Positions 6,601 to 12,656 of a stretch of 12,702 nt of DNA are shown here, in pieces. Within the stretch, counting starts at the first letter, position 1. Each line of letters starts with the position of its first letter. Made by a program: the position numbers and the translations under genes. The stretch is from JBBDNV01 sp040877415. GTDB taxonomy: Bacteria > Planctomycetota > Planctomycetia > Pirellulales > PALSA-1355. The DNA lies in assembly GCA_040877415.1 (NCBI GenBank), contig JBBDNV010000173.1:1-12702 (forward strand). Direction: 5' to 3'. Below the pieces are notes generated by a model. It searched no databases. It worked only from the letters and a program-made list of their open reading frames with translations, and was not told where the DNA came from.

Positions 6601-8675
6601 CCGTTGGGAAATCCCAGGTCGTCGAGAAAGACGGTCGACTTGTCGTACCTTCCGTCGTCGTCGGTGTCTTCCAGTGATCGCACCCGCCCGCCGTGGCCCT
6701 CCTTGCCGTCGACGCCGCGCGGATAGTCGCCCATTTCGGCTACCCACAGCTTGCCGTCCGGTCCCCAGGCGATCGCGATCGGATCGGCCACCAGCGGCTC
6801 GGCCGCCATCAGCTCCACCTTGAATCCCGGCCGCGCGCGCGTGACGGCCAGCGACTGTTCGGGCGTTTTCGGACCGGGAAAAATCACCTCCAGCAGCAAA
6901 TCATCGAGCGGCTTGCGAGCGACGAGGTCCGGCAGCTTGTCGGTATCTTCATTCTGCACCCACAGGTGCCGGGAATGGATCCAGGCCCCGTTGTTCGTGC
7001 CCGCCCGGGCGATCATCGGAATCGCCTTCGGATCGTCCGGCTTGCCGGCGACGAGCTCGCGCGACCAGCCTTTCTCCATCGACACGAACAAGTGAGCCGA
7101 GTAGCCCGTTTCGTTCGAGAAAATGACATCGAGTTTGCCGTCCTGGTCGATGTCGACAAAACGCAGCCCGGCGTCGCGGCCTTGGTCGTCGACGAGCACC
7201 GTTCCCTGGGGCAGCGAAAACGGCAGCTTTTCCCAACGCGGCCCCTCGAACAGACGAAAAATCTCGTGCCCCCGGCGATTGCCGTGGATCAACTCGCAGA
7301 TCCCGTCGCCGTCGAAATCGCGCAAACGGGTGAAATCGACGTCAGCGGGTTCGGGCAGACCTCGACCTAGTCGCAGATCGCGAATCCACTGCCGGCCGTC
7401 CCAGTGCAAGATTACCTCCTTGGCAAAGAAAACACTGGGCGATCCGTCGGAGTGCAGGATGCCGAACTGAGCATGATCGCCGAGCGGGGGCTGAAAGTCC
7501 GCGTCGAGCCACTCGCCGTCCGTGGGGGACCACACCCGCGCCTTCCGAGTCTGCTCGTTGCCGATCAATACGTCGATGTAACCGTCGTTATTCATGTCGA
7601 GCAACCGCACGCCGTTGTCGCTTCCGTCGGCGGCGCGCAGCGAATTGCCGGCCAACAGGTTCTTGTTCAAACGCTCGGCCGCCTCGCGGAAGTTGAGAAA
7701 CTTGACCTTCTTGCCGTGCTTTTCCAGCGCGTGATCGATCAGTTCGACGATCTGCTCGCTCTTGATCCACTTGTGCGGATGGAACACCAGCGTGAACACG
7801 CCCTGCTTGACCACCGCCGCGTCGATCGCCCGCTTCAAATCCTCGACGGTGCGCGGATTGTCGGGCTTTTGCACGTGCTGCGCGCTCCAGTCGCTGGGCA
7901 CGGCGCAGGGAAACTCCCAGCACAACCGGCCGATCACGAACGGATACGGGTAATCTTCCACCGTCACGACATAGGACTCAAACGGCAGGTAGCGGCGAAA
8001 GATTTCCCGGCCCTTGGCGTCGAGCACCAGCTCGCGCGGCAGCTCGGGATCGTCGGCCGTGATGATGTTGAACACCGAGCTGTCGATTTCGAGGAAGTTT
8101 CCCCCCGGCGTGGTGCGGTTGAAGATCTCGGCGTAAAACCGCGGGCTGGGCGTGTTCTGCGAATCGCAGCAGGGCATGCGAAACGCCACGGCCCGGCTGC
8201 CCTTAATCGCGTCCATCTGATCGACGCAGCGGTCGTACGTCTGCCTGGCGGCCGCGAAATCGCCCTTTTGCAACAAGGGGCAAGGATGGTCGACCGTGTG
8301 CACTTCCAGGCTCACGCCCTCGGTGAGCCAGGTCTCGAATTGCGGGTGGCGCGGATCCATGCGGCAGGTCATGATGCTCACGGGGGCACGGCCGTCGATC
8401 TTTTTCAGCCGCTCGAGAATCGGCCGCAGAAAACGCTCCCACTTCTGGTAGTCCCCCGGCTTGTCGTCCCGCAAATCGTCGATCGACAGGATGACGACCG
8501 CCTGCACCCCCTCCTCGCCCACCCATTGCGGCGTGGCCAACTTGGGAAAGTTTCTGGAGACGTAGAAAGGATCGCTCTCGTCGAGATACGCCAGCCGATT
8601 GCCGTCGGCGGCGAGCGTTATCGCGGCCAGCGAAACCAGCGTGAACAAAGAGCAAACGCTTGCGACCCAGCGCAT
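3609..8675 (-). CDS. Secreted fusion: polysaccharide deacetylase, FG-GAP-like, PVC dehydrogenase-like, HEAT and c-type heme domains
   Basis: A 1688-residue exported protein. A signal peptide (~1-23, MRWVASVCSLFTLVSLAAITLA) leads into a NodB-type deacetylase domain (~50-310) with the metal and catalytic motifs SIDD (D66, D67), HTVDH (H126, H130), FRMPCC (R166) and LVFHPH (H299). Next come three FG-GAP/VCBS-like calcium loops (MNNDGYID ~360, DFDGDGICE ~453, DIDQDGKLD ~506). Residues ~613-985 form the PVC dehydrogenase-like domain (TIGR02604 type: PGFKVELMAAEP, GPDGKLWVAEMGDYP, NGVTPWRNGVLV, GPDGALWVADMY). HEAT-like helices fill ~1000-1380. The Pirellula/Verrucomicrobium heme domain (TIGR02603 type, ~1400-1540) has C1417-A-V-C1420-H1421 and a likely Met ligand in MPEG (M1513). 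The last ~145 residues look like a beta-sandwich. It probably acts on extracellular polysaccharide or sugar and passes electrons to its heme; the substrate is unknown. Start: AGGAG lies 10 nt before the ATG and the signal peptide begins there. It is monocistronic. Confidence 0.9.
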   Translation of the reverse strand: MRWVASVCSLFTLVSLAAITLAADGNRLAYLDESDPFYVSRNFPKLATPQWVGEEGVQAVVILSIDDLRDDKPGDYQKWERFLRPILERLKKIDGRAPVSIMTCRMDPRHPQFETWLTEGVSLEVHTVDHPCPLLQKGDFAAARQTYDRCVDQMDAIKGSRAVAFRMPCCDSQNTPSPRFYAEIFNRTTPGGNFLEIDSSVFNIITADDPELPRELVLDAKGREIFRRYLPFESYVVTVEDYPYPFVIGRLCWEFPCAVPSDWSAQHVQKPDNPRTVEDLKRAIDAAVVKQGVFTLVFHPHKWIKSEQIVELIDHALEKHGKKVKFLNFREAAERLNKNLLAGNSLRAADGSDNGVRLLDMNNDGYIDVLIGNEQTRKARVWSPTDGEWLDADFQPPLGDHAQFGILHSDGSPSVFFAKEVILHWDGRQWIRDLRLGRGLPEPADVDFTRLRDFDGDGICELIHGNRRGHEIFRLFEGPRWEKLPFSLPQGTVLVDDQGRDAGLRFVDIDQDGKLDVIFSNETGYSAHLFVSMEKGWSRELVAGKPDDPKAIPMIARAGTNNGAWIHSRHLWVQNEDTDKLPDLVARKPLDDLLLEVIFPGPKTPEQSLAVTRARPGFKVELMAAEPLVADPIAIAWGPDGKLWVAEMGDYPRGVDGKEGHGGRVRSLEDTDDDGRYDKSTVFLDDLGFPNGVTPWRNGVLVSCAPDIIYAEDTDGDGKADKRESLYHGFLEGNPQHRMNGFKWGLDGWLYGAHGDSVGGKIKLAKRDEYVNANNRDFRIRPDEGLLDPQSGESQYGRNRDDWDNWFGNANSNPMYQFVLADHYLRRNDKVPAASGRVDVAQQAGVAEVFPRSRTIARYNDLYAANRFTSANSSIVYRDDLLGPAFAGNAFISEPVHNLVHREVMWAEGLQFKSRRADDERDNEFLASADNWFRPTCLAAGPDGALWVADMYRQTIEHPQWIPESVQEQIDLRAGSDMGRIYRVYPIGTLVRKIPKLDKLSTAELVAAMDSPGGWQRDMVEQLLVWRNDKSAIEPLRKLAAESKRPVCRAQALWTLELLGATEPGRIAAAMKDAHPGVRRHAVQIAEAHLAQSPRLGEAILALHDDSDAQVQLQRAYTLGEWKDPRAGAALGELALGFRDDRFMTAAVLSSVNRENLGEVVAKVLAVKPPAEPPADLLEQLVGLTSAYDDERSLAATLQKIGRPSDGKYAAWQLTALAGLLDALDRRDRSWEKYDPQKALSKMFDFARATVADESAPEELRLRAVRLLGRSVRGREADIHSLVALLVPQSSGALQTAAVAALARQKTDEVPEALLAGWRGHGPELRSQVLDVMLSRPKWTLALLSGIELGRVPGGDVDAARRQRLARSDDEQIKTLAAKLLAGAIEANRQQVLEQNSSVLEMTGDAEAGAAVFAKRCAVCHRLRGAGNEVGSNLASLSDYSPQVLLTAILDPNRAVEAKFLDFLAVTSSGLSYTGLLANETGNSVTLLGQEGKQQTILRSELEALQATGKSLMPEGLEKDLSQHDLANVIAYLRGSGAPRKVFEANSPQLLTPTTDGTLQLYPTNCEIYGPTIVMEPLYKNLGKWQSENDRAVWNVELEKPGRFVMFLNYARLDGDAGNTWLLESGDKKLSGKVESTGSIDRYQEIRAGQIELPAGAAQIVFRSDGPIKGNLLQLGGILLKPAAKQQP

Positions 8676-8713
8676 GGATTCCGACTCCTGACTGCGGCAT
8701 CCCTGTTGATCAA

Positions 8714-8731
8714 CCCCGGCCGGAGCCGGGG
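8714..8731. other. GC hairpin in the 5' leader of the deacetylase/dehydrogenase gene
   Basis: A perfect inverted repeat, CCCCGGC (8714-8720) and GCCGGGG (8725-8731), has a 4-nt loop. It lies between the predicted -10 box (8742-8747) and the ribosome binding site of the large minus-strand gene, so it would form near the 5' end of that transcript. It could protect the mRNA or serve as a binding site. No T-run follows on either strand, so it is not a classical terminator. Confidence 0.5.
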
Positions 8732-8741
8732 CAATCTGGCC

Positions 8742-8747
8742 ATTATA
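8742..8747 (-). promoter_or_regulatory. Probable -10 box of the large secreted fusion gene
   Basis: TATAAT on the minus strand is a perfect -10 hexamer in an otherwise GC-rich region, about 67 nt upstream of the ATG at 8675. The expected start site is near 8735, giving a ~60-nt leader that contains the GC hairpin and the AGGAG ribosome binding site. I see no clear -35 hexamer. Confidence 0.45.
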
Positions 8748-8870
8748 GTCATGGCTGCTCGTCCGCGGGAGCATTTGCTGATCGCCGCGTGCGACGGGCA
8801 CGTGGCCCGTGATCGCGCCGCGCTGGCGAGACGCCGGTGGCACACGGCGTGCCGACGATGCCGCTCTGGA

Positions 8871-8896
8871 TTGTTTTCGCCCCGCGGGCCTATAAC
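8871..8896 (+). promoter_or_regulatory. Weak candidate promoter of mscL
   Basis: TATAAC (8891-8896) matches five of six -10 bases and lies 79 nt before the mscL ATG. TTGTTT (8871-8876) resembles a -35 but its spacing of 14 bp is short, so only the -10 part is credible. Confidence 0.25.
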
Positions 8897-8975
8897 CAAT
8901 TCACGGCCGCCGCGTTCGATGGCGGCCCGAAGGGCGTCGTGGCTGGTGCGCACAACATTACGGGAGACCGGAAAA

Positions 8976-9446
8976 ATGGCCATGCTGCAAGAATTCAAGA
9001 GATTCGCCCTGCGGGGCAACGTGATCGATTTGGCGATCGGCGTGATCATCGGCGCGGCGTTCGGCAAGATCGTCACCTCGATGGTCGACGACATCATGAT
9101 GCCGCCGATCGGGGTTGTGCTCAGCGCCAGTCACGCGTCGGATTTCAAGGACTGGTCGCTGCCTTTGGCCGCGGAAAACGAAAAGGAATTCCAACTGGCG
9201 CGCAATGCGCAATACGCGGCGGAGCACAAGATTCCGGCGATCAACTATGGCCGCTTCATCAACAACGCGGTGAGCTTCGTGATCGTCGCGTTTTGCGTAT
9301 TCCTGGTTATGAAGCAGGTGAATCGCATTTCGCCGCCCCCGCCGCCCCCGCAGACGCGCGAATGCCCGCTGTGCCACACGATGATCTCGAGCAAGGCCAG
9401 CCGTTGTCCCAACTGCACGAGCGAGATCGCGCCGGCGGCGACTTAG
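8976..9446 (+). CDS. mscL: Large-conductance mechanosensitive channel MscL with C-terminal zinc ribbon
   Basis: A 156-residue inner-membrane channel that opens under membrane tension and releases solutes during hypo-osmotic shock. The N-terminus is classical: MLQEFKRFALRGNVIDLAIG, with the amphipathic helix followed by TM1 (~15-47, ending in VDDIMMPPIG). A charged periplasmic loop (~50-90) is followed by INYGRFINNAVSFVIVAF and TM2 (~92-116). Instead of the usual C-terminal helix bundle, a proline run (120-125) leads to a four-cysteine zinc ribbon: C130-PL-C133 and C144-PN-C147, ending TSEI. Related ribbon-tailed MscL proteins occur in several phyla, so this is a known variant whose role is unclear. 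The start at ATG 8976 has GGGAG 9 nt upstream (8962-8966); a second in-frame ATG at 8982 is less well placed. The gene is divergent from the large fusion gene and probably monocistronic. Confidence 0.96.
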   Translation: MAMLQEFKRFALRGNVIDLAIGVIIGAAFGKIVTSMVDDIMMPPIGVVLSASHASDFKDWSLPLAAENEKEFQLARNAQYAAEHKIPAINYGRFINNAVSFVIVAFCVFLVMKQVNRISPPPPPPQTRECPLCHTMISSKASRCPNCTSEIAPAAT

Positions 9447-9730
9447 CGACCACGAAAAGCCGAGGAAAACCGCGGTGATCGGCAGTAAGCGTGCCAGCGG
9501 TTGGGGTGCTGTCACGTTCAATCACGTCGATTCCGTTCAAATCTCGCGCCGCTGCTAGCACTCGCGTCGGCATTGGGGCTTGCCCGATTCGAGCGAAGCG
9601 GTTAATTAATTCGCCGGCCCGATGCGCGCTTTCCTGCCGCCGCACGCCGCGGAGGCTTGAGCCCAACGGCGCCAAACACGTCTCCGAAGCGGTAGGTTTC
9701 ATCTCGATCACGATCTTCCCGCGCCAGCCC
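9447..9730. other. Intergenic region upstream of the DUF4105 lipoprotein gene
   Basis: These 284 bases hold no recognisable gene. The only notable site is an AT-rich palindrome TTAATTAA (9602-9609), unusual in this GC-rich background; with TTGCCC at 9580-9585 it might mark a promoter region, but the hexamers are poor. The downstream frame is open from 9491, but the part before 9731 has no family similarity. No terminator with a T-run is visible after mscL. Confidence 0.4.
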
Positions 9731-10600
9731 ATGCGCTTTGTGCGGCCGGAAACTCGAGCGTGGATTGTCTGCGCGCTGGCGATGGCCGCGGCGGCCGGCT
9801 GCCGCGCGCCGTCGAACGATCGCAACTGGTCGCCCAACCAGGCGGTGCTGCCCACGGCCGACTTCGACGGCAACCGGGTCACGATCCACAACGTCCGCAA
9901 CACCGAATATCGCACGGCCGACGACTACACCGTGCGGCACTACGACAAGACGTTCGATCTGGAAAAGCTCGACAGCGTCGATTTCATCGTCGTGCCGTTT
10001 CCGGGAGTGCCGGGTGGGGCGCACACGTTCGTGAGCTTCGGCTTCGATGGCCAGGACTACGTGGCCATCTCCGTGGAAGTGCGGCGACAGAAGGGCGAGG
10101 AGTTTAATCCGGTCAAAGCACTGGTCAAGCAGCCCGAACTCATGTACGTCGTGGGTGACGAGCGCGACCTGGTCCGACTGCGCACGATCCACTGGCTGTC
10201 CGACGTGTACATGTACCGGGCCCAGGCGTCGCGGGCCCAGATGCGGGCTCTTTGGACCGGCATGCTCGAGCGGGCCAACAAGCTCGAGCGAGAGCCGGAG
10301 TTTTATCACCTGATCACCAACAATTGCACGACGAACATCATGCGGCACGTCAATGAGCTGTCGCCCCATCGCGTGCCGTACACCTACCAGGTGCTGATGC
10401 CGGCCTATTCCGACCGGCTGGCGTACGAGCTGAACCTGATCAAGATCGACGAGAATTTCGAACGCACCAAGCAGGAAGCGCGGATCAACGAACCCGCCTA
10501 CGTCCATCGCGACAGCTCCGACTTTTCGGTGAAGATTCGCGCGGGGCACCCGCTGTTGACTAAGAAATCGTGGGAGACCGACGGCACGACGCTCCGCTAA
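9731..10600 (+). CDS. DUF4105 (Lnb N-terminal periplasmic domain) lipoprotein
   Basis: A 289-residue protein of the DUF4105/Lnb N-terminal periplasmic domain family. The N-terminus has basic residues, a hydrophobic stretch (WIVCALAMAAAAG) and a lipobox-like AAGC with C24, so it is probably an exported lipoprotein. Family signatures are GAHTFVSFGF (H98), DYVAISVEVRRQKGEEF, MYVVGDERDLVRLR and FYHLITNNCTTNIM (C199). The conserved His and Cys suggest a papain/NlpC-like catalytic site, but the biochemical role of the family is not well established; proteolysis or amide hydrolysis in the envelope is an inference. The ATG at 9731 is preferred because the signal peptide begins there, although no Shine-Dalgarno sequence is visible. 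The 92-bp gap to the aminotransferase gene carries a possible promoter, so the two are probably separate units. Confidence 0.85.
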   Translation: MRFVRPETRAWIVCALAMAAAAGCRAPSNDRNWSPNQAVLPTADFDGNRVTIHNVRNTEYRTADDYTVRHYDKTFDLEKLDSVDFIVVPFPGVPGGAHTFVSFGFDGQDYVAISVEVRRQKGEEFNPVKALVKQPELMYVVGDERDLVRLRTIHWLSDVYMYRAQASRAQMRALWTGMLERANKLEREPEFYHLITNNCTTNIMRHVNELSPHRVPYTYQVLMPAYSDRLAYELNLIKIDENFERTKQEARINEPAYVHRDSSDFSVKIRAGHPLLTKKSWETDGTTLR

Positions 10601-10627
10601 AAGGGGCGCGCCGCCCTGGCGGGCCGA

Positions 10628-10656
10628 TTTATCGCGCAGCCCGCAAAGGGTATCAT
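10628..10656 (+). promoter_or_regulatory. Candidate promoter of the aminotransferase/omega-amidase operon
   Basis: TATCAT (10651-10656) matches five of six -10 bases and follows a weak -35 (TTTATC, 10628-10633) at 17-bp spacing. It would start transcription near 10663, about 30-40 nt before the likely start codons of the aminotransferase. Confidence 0.35.
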
Positions 10657-10692
10657 CGAAGCCGGTAGCCAGGTTCACCCGCGGACGATCTC

Positions 10693-11871
10693 GTGGCCCC
10701 CTCGATGCACCTTTCCACGCGCATGCAGGCCGTGCAGCGGCCGATCATTCCGATCGTCGGCGAGTTGATTCGCCGCTATCCGGGTACGATTTCGCTGGGC
10801 CAGGGGGTGGTTCATTTCGGTCCGCCCCGGCAAGCCACCGAGCGAATCGCCCGCTTTCTGGCCGATCCGGAAAACCACAAGTACAAGCTGGTCGACGGAA
10901 TCCCCGAGCTGATCGGGGCGCTCGAAAAAAAACTGGCCGCCCGAAACGGAATTGCCGTCGGGCCCGATAGCCGGGTCATCGTCACGGCCGGCGGCAACAT
11001 GGCCTTTTTCAACGCGCTTCTGGCGATCGCCGATCCCGGCGACGAAATCGTGCTCCTGTCGCCTTACTATTTCAACCATGAAATGGCCGTCGCGATGCTC
11101 AACTGCCGCGCGGTCGTCGTGCCCCTGGATGCGAATTACCAGATCGACGTGGAAGCGGTGCGGCGAGCCGTTACGGATCGCGCGCGGGCCGTCGTCACCA
11201 TCTCGCCCAACAATCCCAGCGGGGCCGTCTATCCCGAGCCGGCGCTGACGGCCATCAACGAGCTGTGCCGGCGGCGGCGGATGTACCACATTCACGACGA
11301 GGCGTACGAAACTTTTGTCTACGACGGCGCGCGGCATTTTTCGCCCGGTTCGATTGCCGGGGCCGCCGAACACACGATCTCGCTCTACTCATTCTCCAAA
11401 GCCTACGGTTTCGCCAGTTGGCGCGTGGGCTACATGGTCGTCCCCGAGCCGCTCACCGAGGCGGTGCGCAAGGCCCAGGACACGATCTTGATCTGTCCGC
11501 CCGTCATCTCGCAGCAGGCCGCCGTGGGCGCGCTGGCGGCCGATCCCGAATATCTGCGCGAAAACGTCGAGCGCGTGGGCCGGGTGCGCCACATGGTGCT
11601 CGACGAATTGGACCAGGTGCGCTCGTTTTGCGCGATTCCGCCGGCGTTGGGCGCGTTTTACCTGCTGTTGCGCGTCGATACCCCGCTCGACTCGATGAGC
11701 GTCGTCGAGCGGCTGGTGCGCGAGTTCGGCGTGGCCGTCATTCCCGGCACGACGTTCGGCATCGAAGGGGGCTGCCACCTGCGCGTAGCCTATGGCGCGC
11801 TCGAACGGGAAACGATCGCCGAAGGCGTCGGACGTTTCGTGCGCGGGCTCAAAACAATCGTGGAGGGTTGA
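10693..11871 (+). CDS. PLP-dependent class I/II aminotransferase
   Basis: A 392-residue fold-type I aminotransferase. Visible landmarks are ISLGQGVVHFGPP (N-terminal substrate loop), VTAGGNMAFFNAL (cofactor phosphate region), SPNNPSGAVY, HDEAYETFVY with the PLP-pyridine Asp, SFSKAYGFASWRVGY with the Schiff-base lysine K236, and HLRVAYG whose R364 should bind the substrate alpha-carboxylate. It belongs to the broad aspartate/methionine/kynurenine-type group; substrate is not readable from sequence alone. The omega-amidase starts 5 nt after the stop, so this enzyme probably uses glutamine (or asparagine) as amino donor and makes the alpha-keto acid amide that the next gene hydrolyses, as with MtnE-type or kynurenine/glutamine transaminases. 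The start is uncertain: GTG 10693 has CGGA 7 nt upstream, while ATG 10705 (MHLSTRM) gives a more family-like N-terminus. Confidence 0.9.
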   Translation: MAPSMHLSTRMQAVQRPIIPIVGELIRRYPGTISLGQGVVHFGPPRQATERIARFLADPENHKYKLVDGIPELIGALEKKLAARNGIAVGPDSRVIVTAGGNMAFFNALLAIADPGDEIVLLSPYYFNHEMAVAMLNCRAVVVPLDANYQIDVEAVRRAVTDRARAVVTISPNNPSGAVYPEPALTAINELCRRRRMYHIHDEAYETFVYDGARHFSPGSIAGAAEHTISLYSFSKAYGFASWRVGYMVVPEPLTEAVRKAQDTILICPPVISQQAAVGALAADPEYLRENVERVGRVRHMVLDELDQVRSFCAIPPALGAFYLLLRVDTPLDSMSVVERLVREFGVAVIPGTTFGIEGGCHLRVAYGALERETIAEGVGRFVRGLKTIVEG

Positions 11872-11876
11872 ATACC

Positions 11877-12656
11877 GTGCAAATCGTCGCCTGCCAACTC
11901 GATATCGCTTGGGAAGACAAACCGGCCAACCACGAGCGCGTGCGCGCCATGCTTGAGACGGCCGCGGTCAAGCCCGGCGCGCTGGTGGCGCTGCCCGAAA
12001 TGTTCGCCACCGGCTTCAGCATGCACGTCGAAACCATCGCCGAGCCGGAAGACGGACCGACGCACGCCTTTCTTGGCGAGCTGGCCAGGGAGTTGAAATC
12101 GTTCGTCGCGGCCGGCGTGGTCACCCGGGCGCGAGACGGCCGCGGCCGCAACGAAGCCGTGGTGTTCGCTCCCGACGGTGGGCAACTGGCCCGATACTCG
12201 AAGATGTACCCCTTTTCCCTGGCCGGCGAGACGAAACATTACGAGGCCGGCGCCGGCGTCACGATCTTCCCCTGGCACGATTTCAGCGTGGCCCCGTTCG
12301 TGTGCTACGACCTGCGTTTTCCCGAAGTGTTTCGCCACGCCGTCCGCGCCGGCGCCGAGCTGATGGTCGTGATCGCCAACTGGCCACTGGCGCGCGATGC
12401 GCACTGGCTGGCGCTATTGCGGGCCCGGGCCATTGAAAACCAGTGCTACGTCGTCGGCGTCAATCGGGCCGGCGACGACCCGCACGTTCACTACGGCGGC
12501 CACAGCCTCGTGGTCGGACCGCGCGGAGAAACGGTGGCCGAAGCGGGCGACGGGCCCGAGGTGCTGGCGGCCGAGATCGAGCTGGCGCCCTTGGTCGAAT
12601 ATCGCCGGCAGTTCCCGGCCCTGGCCGACATGCGCCGCGAATTCCTTGGCGGCTAG
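11877..12656 (+). CDS. Omega-amidase, nitrilase superfamily (NIT2/YafV type)
   Basis: A 259-residue carbon-nitrogen hydrolase resembling E. coli YafV and mammalian NIT2, which hydrolyse alpha-ketoglutaramate and alpha-ketosuccinamate to the keto acid plus ammonia. The catalytic triad is visible: E41 in ALPEMFATGF, K109 in YSKMYPF and C143 in VCYDLRFPEVF. Other YafV-like blocks are IANWPLARDAHWLALLRARA, IENQCYVVGVNRAGDD, HYGGHSLVVGPRGE and a C-terminal VEYRRQFPALADMR. The start is GTG 11877: GGAGGG (11862-11867) lies 9 nt upstream inside the end of the aminotransferase gene, and the family begins with the QIVACQLDI strand. The 5-nt gap to the upstream gene indicates one operon, with this enzyme pulling transamination forward by removing the amide keto acid. 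The stop TAG is also the left edge of a palindromic repeat copy. Confidence 0.92.
   Translation: MQIVACQLDIAWEDKPANHERVRAMLETAAVKPGALVALPEMFATGFSMHVETIAEPEDGPTHAFLGELARELKSFVAAGVVTRARDGRGRNEAVVFAPDGGQLARYSKMYPFSLAGETKHYEAGAGVTIFPWHDFSVAPFVCYDLRFPEVFRHAVRAGAELMVVIANWPLARDAHWLALLRARAIENQCYVVGVNRAGDDPHVHYGGHSLVVGPRGETVAEAGDGPEVLAAEIELAPLVEYRRQFPALADMRREFLGG

Noticed and set aside
5364..6677. 437-residue open frame on the plus strand inside the large fusion gene
   Set aside because: It is antisense to the conserved dehydrogenase-like and HEAT-like regions, has no recognisable domains and is explained by codon bias of the real gene.
7404..8975. Upstream in-frame extension of mscL giving a 680-residue protein
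   Set aside because: MscL proteins start at the MLQEFKRF helix, a good ribosome binding site lies before 8976, and the extension is antisense to the large fusion gene.
10609..10630. GC-rich dyad after the DUF4105 gene as a terminator
   Set aside because: The stem is only 4-5 bp with a very small loop, and the following T-stretch is short; not convincing as an intrinsic terminator.
11004..11014. TTTTTCAAC resembling the arm of the palindromic repeat
   Set aside because: It is a short chance match coding for Phe-Phe-Asn in the conserved aminotransferase block; flanking bases do not match the repeat.
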